A stretch of 64,000 nucleotides of DNA from an uncultured Alphaproteobacteria bacterium (lineage in GTDB: Bacteria; Pseudomonadota; Alphaproteobacteria; Caulobacterales; Caulobacteraceae): NCBI GenBank assembly GCA_903860975.1, contig CAIOSI010000041.1, forward strand, positions 117,409 to 181,408, given 5' to 3'. Below are positions 44,207-54,133 of the stretch, piece by piece (the first letter of the stretch is position 1; the number at the start of each line of letters is the position of its first letter). The notes beneath the pieces were generated by a model. The model did not search any database. It was not told the DNA's origin and worked only from the letters and a program-made list of their open reading frames with translations. The translations under genes and the position numbers were made by a program.

Positions 44207-44567
44207 CGATCAATCCCCGCTCATTAGAAGCCGCCCATTGAAGACCCCCATTGAGGCCCGCGCAATCCATCGCCTCAAGCAGCCGTCTTAATGAAGAGCT
44301 TAGATCGGGCTTTTGGCCGATTTGCGAGAAGAGCTCGACGCTTTGCGCCTTCCGGGGCGCAAACTTGCGCGCACGCCGGCCCTCGCGTCCGTTCTGTGAC
44401 CAGAATGCGACAGGTCGCCATCTTCAACATTGCCACGGGCTAATGTTCGTTGCCACAGGTTGGTTACGCTCGTACTCGAAGGCTAACCGGTGTCGATTTG
44501 GATTCCGGGACCGATTTTGTTTGGGGGCTGGCCGACCTTTCGAGGTGGCCGCTGGAGGATACAGACC

Positions 44568-47500
44568 TTGAAATTCCAAAACACCCGGGAGCGCCTGTTG
44601 GCCTCTTCGATGATTTGCGGCGCGGCCTTCCTGGGCCTTTCCGCCACTCAAGCTTCCGCAGCGGCGGCCGCCGCCAGCGGCGAAGTCTCGGAAGTCGTCG
44701 TCACCGGGACGCGCATACCGTCGCCGAACCTGACCTCCATTGCCCCGGTCACCACCGTTGGCAGCACAGACATCAAGGCTCAGGGCGTCACGCGGATCGA
44801 GGACATCACCAACAGCCTGCCGCAGGTGTTCGCGGGTCAAGGCTCGTCCATCACCAACGGGTCCAACGGTACCGCCACGGTCAACCTTCGCGGCCTAGGC
44901 TCGTCGCGCACCTTGGTGCTGATCGACGGCCGCCGCGCGCAGCCGACCCCGGCCGACCTGAACTTCATCCCTTCAGCGCTGGTCGAGCGCGTTGACGTGC
45001 TGACGGGCGGTGCCTCGGCTACCTATGGTGCCGATGCCGTCTCTGGCGTCGTCAACTTCATCATGCTGAAGAATTTTGAGGGCGTTCGCCTCGACGCCCA
45101 GTATTCGGGCTACCAGCACGACAACAACAACTCGATCGGTCAGGCGGCGCTGCGCAAGGCGGCGTCGACCGCCATCCTGCCGCAGCTCGATGCGATCCCG
45201 GGTAATAAGTTTGATGGCGCAGGCTCGGAGGTCACCCTGGTCATCGGCGCCAACGCGCCGGACGGAAAGGGCAATGTCACCGCCTACGCCACTTATCGCC
45301 AGAACAACGCGATCCTGGAAGCGGCTCGTGACTATTCGGCTTGTACGCTAGCCTCCTCGGCGGCCGGTTTCGGGTGTTCGGGGTCTGGCACCGCCTACCC
45401 GGCGCGTGTTGGCAGCAACCTGGTTGATCCGACCACCTTCAACACGTTCCGCACGCGGACGAGTGCCGACGTTTTCAACTTCGGTCCGGCCAACTATTTC
45501 ATGCGGCCTGACGAACGCTACAGCCTGGGCTCCTTTGCCCATTACGAGATCGCGCCTTGGGCGGACGCCTACATGGACACCATGTTCATGCAGGACAACT
45601 CGACCGCGCAGATCGCAGCGGGCGGTATTTTCGCCGGCACCTTCTCGATCAACTGCGCGAACCCGCTTTTGAGCGCCCAGGAAAAGGGCCTGATCTCCGC
45701 TACGGCGGCGACCGGCGGCGGGACCTGCGCGGCCAACCCGGCCGGCACCTTCACCGGCACGGTCGCGCGTCGTCTGCTCGACGCAGAGCAGACCGGCCGT
45801 CTGACCCAGTTCGTGCACAATGATTTCCGGATCGTGCTGGGCCTCAAGGGCGATCTTGGCAAAAACTGGAACTACGACGGCTACCTGCAGTATGGCTCCG
45901 TCCAGGTGAACAACCGCCAGTCCGGCAACTTCGCCACCAACCGGATCAATCAGTCGCTGAATGCGGTGACCAATTCGGCCGGTCAGATCGTTTGTAACCC
46001 GGCGGCCAACCCCGATCCAGGCTGCGTGCCGATCAACATCTTTACCGCCCCGCTTATCTCGAAGGCGGCGATCAACTTCCTGTCGATCAACAGCTTCAAC
46101 AACGCCAACACTCAAGAGCGCGTGGCGAGCCTGGCCTTTACCGGCAAGCTCGGCGACTACGGAATCAAGAGCCCGCTCGCGTCCGACGGCGTCGGCGTCG
46201 CTCTAGGTGGCGAATATCGTCGCGAGCACCTCGACACGATCGCCGACTTCTTGTCGACCAACGGCCTGGTGAACGGCAACGGCGGCGCAGCTCCCCCGGT
46301 CAACGGCAGCTTCGACGTCTATGAGCTGTTCGCTGAATCGCGTGTGCCGCTGGTGTCCGACATGCCTTGGGCCAAGTACCTTGGCCTCGAGCTGGGCTAT
46401 CGTTGGTCGGATTATTCCTCGGTTGGCAACACCAACACCTACAAGGTGGCGGGTGAGTGGGAGGTCGTCGATGGCTTCCGTCTGCGCGGCGGCTATAACC
46501 GTGCCGTTCGTGCGCCGAACATCAACGAACTGTTTGGTCCGCAGAACGTCGTCCTGGACGGAAGCGCTGACCCCTGCGCCGGCCTGGCGGCTAACGCGGC
46601 GGCCAACGCTGCCAAGATCGCCAACTGCGCCTCTGTCTTCCATCTGACTCAGGCTCAAATTCTGGGCATCGAAGCCAACCCGGCCAACCAATACCAAGGC
46701 CTGACGGGCGGTAACCCGAACCTGAAGCCGGAAGTCAGCGACACCTACACGTTCGGCTTTGTCACCCAGCCGAAGGTCATCCCAGGCCTGAACCTGTCGG
46801 TCGACTACTTCAATATCAAGGTTCAACAGTTCATCTCTGGCCTCGGCGCGAACCTGATCTTGAATCAGTGCATCAACACCGGCAGCTCGTACTACTGCAA
46901 CCTGGTCCATCGTTCGACGAATCCGAACTCATTCGGGACCCTGTTCCTGTCCAACGATGGCTACGTGCAAGACACAACGCTCAACACCGGTGCGCTGCAG
47001 ACAAAGGGCGTCGACATCGCCGTCTCCTACCGGACGGACCTGTCGAACTTGGGTCTTGGCGACAACGGCTCGCTTTCGGCGTCCATGGTCGGAACCTGGC
47101 TCAACAACCTGAGCACCCAGCCTCTGCCGGGTGGTGCGAGCTATGACTGCGCCAAGCTTTATGGCCTGACCTGCGGCACCCCGAACCCGGAGTGGCGTCA
47201 CAAGGCAAGCCTGACCTGGAACACGCCTTACTCCTACGGCGACCTGATGAAATCTCTGAGCTTCCGGGCTCAATGGCGCTACTTCGCCAAGGTCTCGCTC
47301 GACGCTTATGATGCGAACGCGCAGCTCAACAACCCGGGTAATCAGGTTGGCAACGAGAGGACTTTGGCGGCCCAGAACTACATCGATCTGGCGGCCAACT
47401 TCACGGTCCACAACAACCTGAACTTCCGTGTCGGCGTGAACAACGTGTTCGACAAGGATCCGCCGTTGACCGGAACGAACTGCACCGCCGGCTTCTGCAA

Positions 47501-47573
47501 CGGCAACACCTTCCCGCAGGTCTACGACGCCCTGGGTCGCTACGTGTACGTGGGTCTGAGCGCCGACTTCTAG
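44568..47573 (+). CDS. TonB-dependent receptor
   Basis: About 1001 residues. I start at TTG 44568 because GGAGG (44554-44558) lies nine bases ahead and the signal peptide then reads MKFQNTRERLLASSMICGAA and L-G-L-S-A-T-Q-A-S-A. The frame upstream to 44490 is hydrophobic and unlikely. The plug domain has EVVVTGTRIPSPN, VNLRGLGSSRTLVLIDGRR and TGGASATYGADAVSGVVNFI; the last strand ends YVYVGLSADF. It takes up a siderophore or oligosaccharide-like ligand across the outer membrane with TonB energy. Several cysteines occur in extracellular loops. A terminator follows. Confidence 0.93.
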   Translation: MKFQNTRERLLASSMICGAAFLGLSATQASAAAAAASGEVSEVVVTGTRIPSPNLTSIAPVTTVGSTDIKAQGVTRIEDITNSLPQVFAGQGSSITNGSNGTATVNLRGLGSSRTLVLIDGRRAQPTPADLNFIPSALVERVDVLTGGASATYGADAVSGVVNFIMLKNFEGVRLDAQYSGYQHDNNNSIGQAALRKAASTAILPQLDAIPGNKFDGAGSEVTLVIGANAPDGKGNVTAYATYRQNNAILEAARDYSACTLASSAAGFGCSGSGTAYPARVGSNLVDPTTFNTFRTRTSADVFNFGPANYFMRPDERYSLGSFAHYEIAPWADAYMDTMFMQDNSTAQIAAGGIFAGTFSINCANPLLSAQEKGLISATAATGGGTCAANPAGTFTGTVARRLLDAEQTGRLTQFVHNDFRIVLGLKGDLGKNWNYDGYLQYGSVQVNNRQSGNFATNRINQSLNAVTNSAGQIVCNPAANPDPGCVPINIFTAPLISKAAINFLSINSFNNANTQERVASLAFTGKLGDYGIKSPLASDGVGVALGGEYRREHLDTIADFLSTNGLVNGNGGAAPPVNGSFDVYELFAESRVPLVSDMPWAKYLGLELGYRWSDYSSVGNTNTYKVAGEWEVVDGFRLRGGYNRAVRAPNINELFGPQNVVLDGSADPCAGLAANAAANAAKIANCASVFHLTQAQILGIEANPANQYQGLTGGNPNLKPEVSDTYTFGFVTQPKVIPGLNLSVDYFNIKVQQFISGLGANLILNQCINTGSSYYCNLVHRSTNPNSFGTLFLSNDGYVQDTTLNTGALQTKGVDIAVSYRTDLSNLGLGDNGSLSASMVGTWLNNLSTQPLPGGASYDCAKLYGLTCGTPNPEWRHKASLTWNTPYSYGDLMKSLSFRAQWRYFAKVSLDAYDANAQLNNPGNQVGNERTLAAQNYIDLAANFTVHNNLNFRVGVNNVFDKDPPLTGTNCTAGFCNGNTFPQVYDALGRYVYVGLSADF

Positions 47574-47599
47574 GTCGCGCTCACCAGGCCTCAAAGATT

Positions 47600-47627
47600 G
47601 GGCGGCGGAGCAATCCGCCGCCCTTTT
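47600..47627 (+). terminator. Rho-independent terminator of the TonB receptor gene
   Basis: Stem of ten pairs (GGGCGGCGGA at 47600-47609 with its complement at 47614-47623), a GCAA tetraloop and TTTTCTTT. It sits 27 bases after the receptor stop. Confidence 0.88.
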
Positions 47628-47692
47628 CTTTGGCTTGCCAGTCATGGCGCGTCTTGTAGGCGCTCCAGCTCTGGGATGTGGCGTTACAGGCC

Positions 47693-48886
47693 TTAGGGCT
47701 GCGCGGGTTCGAGGTTGCCTGTGCCAAAGGTGTCTACGGCCTGTAAAATAGAGCTGATAAAGTCCCGCTCCGTCTGGCTAAGCTCTGGGCGCCAAACATC
47801 AAAGATCAACACCACGCGCAGGTGATCTGGGTTTTTGTTCCAGGCCTCGTGCTCAATGCTGTCGTCGAAGACGCAGGCTTTGCCCTCGGTCCAGGAGCGG
47901 GTCTCCGAGCCCACCCGCATAGCGCAGCCCTGCGGTACGATCAGCGGCAGGTGGCATATGTACCTTGCGTTCATGAACCCATGATGCGGTTCGATGTGCA
48001 TTCCGGGCCGAAGCAGGGAAAACAGGATCGACGGCGTTCGACCGGGTATCTGGCACAAGGGCGCATCTGCCAGAGCGGCCAGCGTGGCTGGGCAACGCGC
48101 GGCGTTCTCTGGGACTGGCGCACCAGCCTTCCAAAGATAGAAGGCGCTCCAGTTGGGGTTACCTAGCATCCCCTTGTCGTCAAACGCCGGACGGTTCGCC
48201 TCAGCCTCGATGTAGGGCGAGAATGCCGAGTCTTCCTCCAAGATCCGCAGCAGCTCCTGGCGTATCTCGCCAGTCGCGGCCTCGATGCGGTCGAGCCAGG
48301 CAAACGCCTGGCGATCGGCGTATTCGATGTTGGGTAATTCTGGAAAATAGAAGTGCCGCGGTTGCTGCACGTAGAGTTCGGATTTCCCTAGCAGCAGGTC
48401 GAGAGACCGCCGCATCCTTCGTCCGCTTGCATGTTCCAACGCCGGGGTTTCCACACTCTGGCGAAGATGGGCCTCAAAGGCGGCGGCAAACTCGGCCCTC
48501 AGAGTTCGCACCCGCGCGATCTCGGGCATGAGGGCTGGGTCTGCAACCGCCTCTGTGAGCTTTAGGAAGGCGCTGTAGTAGGCATCCGCCGCGCGAGCGT
48601 CATGTGCTGCCGCATGGTGATCCCCCGCCATCAGCAGGGCGCGTAGATCACGCGGATCTAGCCTAAGGGCTTGCTGCAGCGCAGTGATCTCATTTGAGCG
48701 ATCGCCCAATTGGCGCTGGGCCATGGCGACGCCGATCCAGACGGCGGTTGCTTCTTGCCCTGCGTCAATGATCCGCTGGAAGAGGGCAAGGGCGTCAGCA
48801 GGTCTGCCCTCGCGAATGGCCAGCGCGCCATCGCGCCAAACCGACTGCAGGTCTGTCGCGGAGTTTGATTTCGAGGGCTCAAGCAT
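47693..48886 (-). CDS. TPR protein with aspartyl/asparaginyl beta-hydroxylase domain
   Basis: A 397-residue protein. The N-terminal 150 residues contain tetratricopeptide helices. The C-terminal domain has RPGMHIEPHHGFMNARYICHL, GSETRSWTEGKACVFDDSIEHEAWN and LRVVLIFDVWRP. This is the conserved core of the Asp/Asn beta-hydroxylase family, with His ligands for Fe(II) and an Arg for 2-oxoglutarate. It would hydroxylate a protein or other substrate. It faces the TonB receptor and lies back to back with a TPR protein, a group seen in Caulobacter-like genomes near receptors. Confidence 0.9.
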   Translation of the reverse strand: MLEPSKSNSATDLQSVWRDGALAIREGRPADALALFQRIIDAGQEATAVWIGVAMAQRQLGDRSNEITALQQALRLDPRDLRALLMAGDHHAAAHDARAADAYYSAFLKLTEAVADPALMPEIARVRTLRAEFAAAFEAHLRQSVETPALEHASGRRMRRSLDLLLGKSELYVQQPRHFYFPELPNIEYADRQAFAWLDRIEAATGEIRQELLRILEEDSAFSPYIEAEANRPAFDDKGMLGNPNWSAFYLWKAGAPVPENAARCPATLAALADAPLCQIPGRTPSILFSLLRPGMHIEPHHGFMNARYICHLPLIVPQGCAMRVGSETRSWTEGKACVFDDSIEHEAWNKNPDHLRVVLIFDVWRPELSQTERDFISSILQAVDTFGTGNLEPAQP

Positions 48887-49004
48887 AGCTGATACATGCC
48901 GAGCTCTACTCTTGGGTCAAGGTGCGACGCCTCAGTCGACGGCCTTGGCCGCGGCTGCAGTCAAAGCTAGGGTCCCGACCGCAGCAAAGGCGTGAGACCG
49001 GAAG

Positions 49005-49754
49005 ATGGAATTCAAGTCAGGTCCAATTCAAATTTCGATCGGACCCAAGCCGCGTGACGCCGCTGCAGATCGCAATACCCTGAGCTTGATCCAAGCCAAG
49101 ATGGTGGCTGGTGACATCGAGGCCGCGGCCGCCATGGGCGATGCGGCTTTGGCAGATGGTCTGGAGCATCCGCTGACATTCAACCTGGCCGCAGGTCTCC
49201 TGGAGAGCGAAAATCGCTTTGGGGAGGCCCTGGCGCTTTTGGAGCGCGGTCACAGGCAGAGTCCGGCGGATCTTGGACTGCGTCAGGCGTTGGCGCTTTG
49301 TCTTTTCCGGCTCCAACGCTTTGCAGCCGCGCTGCCGCACTTCGACGCCATCGTGGCCGATCAGCCAGGGTTTGCGCCTGCGCATGCGGCGCGGGGCGCA
49401 ATTCTTGAGCAGCTTGATCGTTTTCAGGAAGCGGAAGCAGCCTACCGCCGGGCTTACGAGCTGCAACCCGACAATCTTCTGGCCATGTCTGGTTTGGCCT
49501 CCACGGCCAGCCGCGCTGGCCGTAATGGCGAGGCGCGGGAATTTGCGGAAAAGGTGCTGGGGGGCGAGCCCGGCTACCCCGACGCTGTCCTCGTCCTGGC
49601 TCGCGCTGATCTTGCACAGGGCTGCTACGCGGACGGCGAGAGCCGGCTACAGGCCCTGATCGCCGACTCCCGCGTTCCGCCAGGCAGTGTGGCGCTCGCC
49701 AAGACGCTGCTCGCCGAATTCGACACGGCGAAGTCGCGCAAGTTCGATGCCTGA
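49005..49754 (+). CDS. TPR protein, possibly a truncated TPR-sulfotransferase-like protein
   Basis: A 249-residue protein of tandem tetratricopeptide helices (repeats such as AAALPHFDAIVADQPGFAPA followed by HAARGAILEQLDRFQEAEAA). Its last part (LIADSRVPPGSVALAKTLLA) resembles the linker that precedes a sulfotransferase domain in longer alphaproteobacterial proteins, but then the frame stops. The left end of the Tn3 element starts 140 bases later, so a 3' truncation at the insertion is possible. Divergent from the beta-hydroxylase gene with 118 bases between. Confidence 0.78.
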   Translation: MEFKSGPIQISIGPKPRDAAADRNTLSLIQAKMVAGDIEAAAAMGDAALADGLEHPLTFNLAAGLLESENRFGEALALLERGHRQSPADLGLRQALALCLFRLQRFAAALPHFDAIVADQPGFAPAHAARGAILEQLDRFQEAEAAYRRAYELQPDNLLAMSGLASTASRAGRNGEAREFAEKVLGGEPGYPDAVLVLARADLAQGCYADGESRLQALIADSRVPPGSVALAKTLLAEFDTAKSRKFDA

Positions 49755-49893
49755 CAGCTGCAGAGACGATGGCACGCGTTCCTCGCACTAGGCTCCTGAT
49801 CGAAGGGGCATCCGGGCCAAACCTGCAAGACGAGCGTCTGGGTGTCTGTAGCTTTGGCTGATCCAGATGCAGCCCGTCCAACGCGCTTGCGCT

Positions 49894-49931
49894 GGCCTTC
49901 CCGCAATCTCGGCGCCAAAAGTGATGCTAAG
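49894..49931 (+). repeat. Left terminal inverted repeat of the Tn3 element
   Basis: 38 bp, from GGCCTTCCCG to AGTGATGCTAAG. It differs from the complement of the right repeat at three positions. Confidence 0.9.
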
Positions 49932-50029
49932 AAAGTGCATTCTTTTCAATGGGTTCCGCCGCGACCCGCCGATAACATACTGATTAACCTGAATCTTCAG
50001 CTTTCGCGCGATGGCTCGGTTGGTATCGC

Positions 50030-50641
50030 TTACGCCGCCACCGAGGCCAGGAGGCGTAGTCCGGGATCCTTCAACGTGCCATCGGCGTGCAGGTAGTGAT
50101 AGAGCGTGCTTGAGGGGATATCGCCCAGTTCACGACAGATCTGAGGGATCGTTCTGCTCTTGTCGGCCATCAGGTGCTGGGCAAAGCGCAGCCGTTCCGG
50201 CGTCATAACCCGAGGGCGACCGCCCTGTCGTCCCCGGGCGCGCGCCGCGGTGAGACCTTCGTTGACCCGCTGGCGGATCAGGTTGCGCTCCATTTCCGCG
50301 AAGGCGGCCTGAATCTGCAGGAAGGCGCGCCCCGCCGGCGTGGTCGTGTCCATCGGTGAATTGAGCGCCTTGAACGCGACGCCTTGCTTTTCGAGGTCCT
50401 CGATCATCCCAATGAGGTCGCGGGCCCGTCGTCCAAGCCGATCAAGATCGAGGACCGTGAGCACGTCGCCGGCGCGCAGGTAGCCGAGGCAGGCGACCAA
50501 GCCCGGGCGATCGGCTTGAACGCCGCTCAGCCGGTCGTCGAAGATCTTTTCGCAGCCCGCTGCCGTCAGCGCATCGATCTGGCGATCAAGAACCTGCCGC
50601 TCTTCGCGCGTCGAGACACGGGCATATCCAACCAAAGCCAT
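50030..50641 (-). CDS. tnpR: Serine resolvase of the Tn3 element
   Basis: About 203 residues from ATG 50641 (the longer frame to 50788 reads into the DUF2442 gene). It opens ALVGYARVSTREERQVLDRQ with the nucleophilic Ser of small serine recombinases. D-L-D-R-L-G-R-R-A-R-D-L, TPAGRAFLQIQAAFAEMERN and a C-terminal helix-turn-helix (GRPRVMTPERL...SSTLYHYL) complete the resolvase pattern. It resolves cointegrates at a res site; the gap 51116-51317 between its operon and the transposase is the natural place for one. The gene appears intact. Confidence 0.9.
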   Translation of the reverse strand: MALVGYARVSTREERQVLDRQIDALTAAGCEKIFDDRLSGVQADRPGLVACLGYLRAGDVLTVLDLDRLGRRARDLIGMIEDLEKQGVAFKALNSPMDTTTPAGRAFLQIQAAFAEMERNLIRQRVNEGLTAARARGRQGGRPRVMTPERLRFAQHLMADKSRTIPQICRELGDIPSSTLYHYLHADGTLKDPGLRLLASVAA

Positions 50642-50655
50642 CGGGGTCTCGCCGG

Positions 50656-50898
50656 TCAGCTCGACCGCAGGAGCGTGGCCACGGCAATGTCTTCGTCGAT
50701 GTCGGGCCAATGGATGCCCTGGCCGCCGCCGATCAGCCGCCAATGCTTGCGCTGCTCGGGGGTGGCGTCCCGCAGACGCGGAAACCACTCCAAAGGCGCG
50801 TCCAGTTCCCGCCCATCCGCCAGGACGATGTGCAACGCCAGATCGGTCGTTTGGACATCGACCGCGTCGCTATCAAGCTTCAGTGCCGAAATGCCCAT
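50656..50898 (-). CDS. DUF2442 protein, probable antitoxin of the transposon
   Basis: An 80-residue protein. LALHIVLADGRELDAPLEWF, the PRLRDATPEQRKHWRLIGGG segment and GIHWPDIDEDI are DUF2442 hallmarks. It begins 26 bases before the end of the DUF4160 gene and ends 14 bases before tnpR, so the three genes form one minus-strand operon. Small DUF4160/DUF2442 pairs are regarded as likely toxin-antitoxin modules; that is inference for this copy. It is translated from ATG 50898. Confidence 0.82.
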   Translation of the reverse strand: MGISALKLDSDAVDVQTTDLALHIVLADGRELDAPLEWFPRLRDATPEQRKHWRLIGGGQGIHWPDIDEDIAVATLLRSS

Positions 50899-51115
50899 GC
50901 CAGGCCTCCTTGAATGCCACGCGGTGTTCGATGACCAGGGCGCGGATACGGTTCAACTCGTGGGATCGAAAACCGCGCGAGCCGGCGAGCTGGACCGGAT
51001 CGAGCCAAAACTTGGCGGTGCACTGGTCGCGTTCGACGTGGATGTGCGGCGGCTCCGCCCCTTCGAGGCTGTAGAAGAAGAAGCGGAACCCGGAAACATT
51101 CATCACCGTGGGCAT
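50873..51115 (-). CDS. DUF4160 protein, probable toxin of the transposon
   Basis: An 80-residue protein. It reads GFRFFFYSLEGAEPPHIHVE and then KFWLDPVQLAGSRGF, the core of DUF4160. The His pair in PHIHVE is invariant in the family as I know it. It is the first gene of the DUF4160-DUF2442-tnpR operon inside the Tn3 element. Toxin-antitoxin pairs beside the resolvase are an established feature of Tn3-family transposons, so a stabilising role is likely. Activity has not been shown for this pair. Confidence 0.82.
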   Translation of the reverse strand: MPTVMNVSGFRFFFYSLEGAEPPHIHVERDQCTAKFWLDPVQLAGSRGFRSHELNRIRALVIEHRVAFKEAWHGHFGTEA

Positions 51116-51317
51116 AGACCGCGTCTTCCTCTCGGCCTGGCACCTTCAGCAAACCAATATCGCCACGAAAAATATCACCGACCATCCGCTTTTCGGCAAT
51201 AGATTAATTCGGCTTTTTCGTGGGCCAATCGATCTTCCGAGGCGTTCATTCCGGCCTCGCTGCGAAGGCCACGACAAAGATGTGTTTGTCGGCGCCGATT
51301 GACGCCTTCGCCGGACG

Positions 51318-54044
51318 TTGAACTCAGTGGAGATCGTGCCGCCCGCAGTGCTCGAACACCTTGGCCGGCAAATCGGCATCCCGCCACCAAGGGTCGCCTC
51401 GATCAGAGCATTCTACCGCCGCCGTCGGACGCTGTTCGATCACCAGGAATCCTCTCGCAAGGCGCTCGGGCGTGGCCCGCTCAACGATCACGCCGAGCGC
51501 GGCCTGACCGCCTATCTCCGACGCGAAGCGGCCACCGCCTATGACGTGACCGAACTCATGACGCGGGCTCGCACCTGGCTTGTCGGCAAGCACTATGTTC
51601 TGCCCCGGGAACGAGACATCCGGCGCCAAGCCGTTGCTGCACGCCGCCACCAGGAGCAACGACTCTTCTCCGCAATCGAGGTGGCCGCGCCCCTGTCGGC
51701 GCGCCAGGATTGGTTGGCGAAGCTCGCCGAACCACGTGAACCCGACCAGACTACGCACCTCGAATGGCTGAGCGCGACGCCGGCGACCCTGAGCGCCAGG
51801 GCGCTGTAGGAACAGCTCAAGAGGGTCGAGTTTTTGCGCAGCTTGGGCGCCGATCGCGTGAGCCTGGCGGACCTGCCCGCTGCTGGCGTGGCGTTCTACG
51901 GTCGGCGGATAATGACCAGGAAGGTCGGGGCACTTGGCCTCATCAAGGAGCCGCGCCGCACGATAGAGCGGGCCTGATTCCTGCGGCTGACCCTGCAGCG
52001 CCTGGTGGATTCAAGCCTGGTTCTGCTCGACCATCAGATCGCGGCCCAGTGGCGCGAGGCCCGCGAGCGCGCCGCCGACGGCCAAACTGGGCGTCTGAAA
52101 CGCCTCCGCGGTCTGATCGGCGATCTGACGACGCTGGCGGGCGATGAGTCGCTGGACGCCGCTGGCTTGCGGGCGCGGCTCGCTACGTTGCTTGAGCCGG
52201 TCCAACCCGAGCTTCAGATTTCTCAGGTCGCCGCCATTCGGCAAGAACTCGCGCAGCGGCAGGGCGAATTGGATCGCCTCTTGCGCGCGGCGAGGACGGC
52301 GAAACTGCAGACCCCGGCCGGCCATAAGCTTGCCGAGGCATTGGCCCTTCTGGACAGGGTGGGAGGAACGGCCGGAGGGGTTTTGCCGGCGGGCGCCGCC
52401 AACCCCTTCGGCCCCTCTTGGCGCAGCCTGCTCGATCAGCCCGATCGCAAGGCGGCGATGAACTGTTACCGGGCCGCGACGGTCATGCTCATGAAACCGG
52501 CGATCCGAAATCGCTCGGTCACCGCGCCCGACAGTCTGAGCCACCAGGCTCCCGGGGACAGGCTCATTCCCAAGGCGATCTGAGATCGCGATCGGGGACG
52601 GTTGATCCGAAACTTGTCGCTGCCGCCGACGGCCGAGAAATATCTCCAGCGGCTGGAGGTTGGGCTCGAAGCGGGGTTGGGCGCCTTGGCCGCCGCGGTG
52701 CAGGCCGGCGAAATCACCATCGAGGGCGACGCCGTCCGCGTAGCGCGCCGCAAACCCGCGCCAACGGATCCTCGGGTCCAGTCCGCGCGGCGCGGAATGA
52801 CCGCGGCCATGGGAACCCATGAGCTGTCGGCGGTGATGATCGAGGTTGATCGGCTCACGCGATTTTCGCGGAAGCTCCTGGGGCGCCCGGCCCGGTCGGA
52901 AAAGGAGCTGGTCACACTCTATGGGGGCTTGCTCGGCCTGGGGTCCGACATGAGCGCGGCGGAGTTGGCGCGCATGATCCCATCGGTCGACGCCGACAGC
53001 CTTGGACAGATGGTCTTGCGGTTGGGGGCTGACAAACGCCTTCGGGCCGCCAATGAGGCCGTGCTTGGCTTCATGCGCCATCACCCGGTGGCGAGCCTTT
53101 GGGGGCGGGGTCTCAATGCGTCCGCCGACATGATGAGCCTGGAGGCGACGCGGTACCTCTGGTCGGCGCGGCTCGATCCCCGTCGTCGGACCTTCGCGAT
53201 CGGGACCTATGCGCATGTGCTGGATCAGTGGGGCATCCTCTATGATCAGCCAATCGTTCTGAACCGTCGGCAGGTCAGCGCCGCGATCGAAGGGGCGCTC
53301 CGGCAGAAACGGGTTGATCATCTGGAGAAAGTAGCGGTCGACACCCACGGCCATAGCCATTTCGGCATGACCCTGGGTAAGGTCGTGGGCTACGGTCTCA
53401 CGCCGAGACTGGCCCGCCTGAAGACACGCAAGCTGCATCTGCCGACAGGATTTTCCGGCGCCGTGCCGGAGGTTCTCAAGCCTCTCATCGCCCCGACGCC
53501 CATATCTCGACGGGTGATAGGCCGCGGATGGGAGGAATTGCTCAGGCTTGGGGCTTCGGTCAAGGATGGCTGGTATCCGGCGACCGAAGCCTTGGATCGG
53601 TATGGAGCCGCAGCGCGGAGCGACGCCGTCTATGAAGCCGGCGCCGCCCTCGGCAAGCTGCTGCTGACCTTGTATCTGTGCGATTATCTCGGCAACCGCG
53701 AGTTCCGAAACGAGATCCTGGATCCACTCAACCAGGGCGAGGCCGTTCACAGCCCTCAGCGAGCCATTCACAACGGCGCCATCCCCGCCAAGCGTGGGCG
53801 AACAACCCAACAACTCGAAGCGATATCAGGCTCCCTGACCCTACTGGCGAATATCGTGATGACCTGGAACACGCATCATATTCAGCAGACGGCGGACCGG
53901 GACCCAAGCGTCTTTTCTGATGACGTGCTCGCCCATATCGCGCCGATCGGGCATGGGCATATCAACCTTCGCGGGGTCATGACTTTTGATCTGGGTCACA
54001 GCCGATCGGCCCTGCTCGGATTGCCGATGACCGCAATCGCTTGA
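51318..54044 (+). pseudogene. tnpA: Tn3-family transposase gene with three in-frame stops
   Basis: The same frame runs from a TTG at 51318 to TGA at 54044 (about 909 codons) and is cut only by TAG at 51807-51809, TGA at 51975-51977 and TGA at 52581-52583. No frameshift is needed. Sequence around the stops matches the family across them: the second lies where the family has ...CFLRLTL and the third replaces the Trp of LIPKAxW. C-terminal landmarks survive: VDTHGHSHFGMTLGKVVGYG (DDE Asp region), LSPRL-like TPRLARL and QLEAISGSLTLLANIVMTWN with the Glu. A further TGA at 51300 cuts off the upstream end (R-L-R-R-T-L-N-S). It can no longer make a full transposase. Confidence 0.88.
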
Positions 54045-54133
54045 GGTTGAGCATCGTCGAAAATCTGAATGTGCTTATAAATCAATGTGATATAACTTTA
54101 CCTCTCCGCAACACATTGAAATCAATCAGATTT

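Noticed and set aside
44490..44567. Upstream extension of the TonB receptor frame
   Set aside because: The TTG at 44568 has a good ribosome site and a signal peptide directly after it; the extension is Trp/Gly/Arg-rich and unlike a signal.
51807..52583. The three in-frame stops in the transposase frame as a possible recoding (stop read-through)
   Set aside because: Two TGA and one TAG occur in one gene of a transposon, no SECIS- or pyrrolysine-like context is seen, and no other gene in the window uses stops as sense codons. Ordinary decay explains it.
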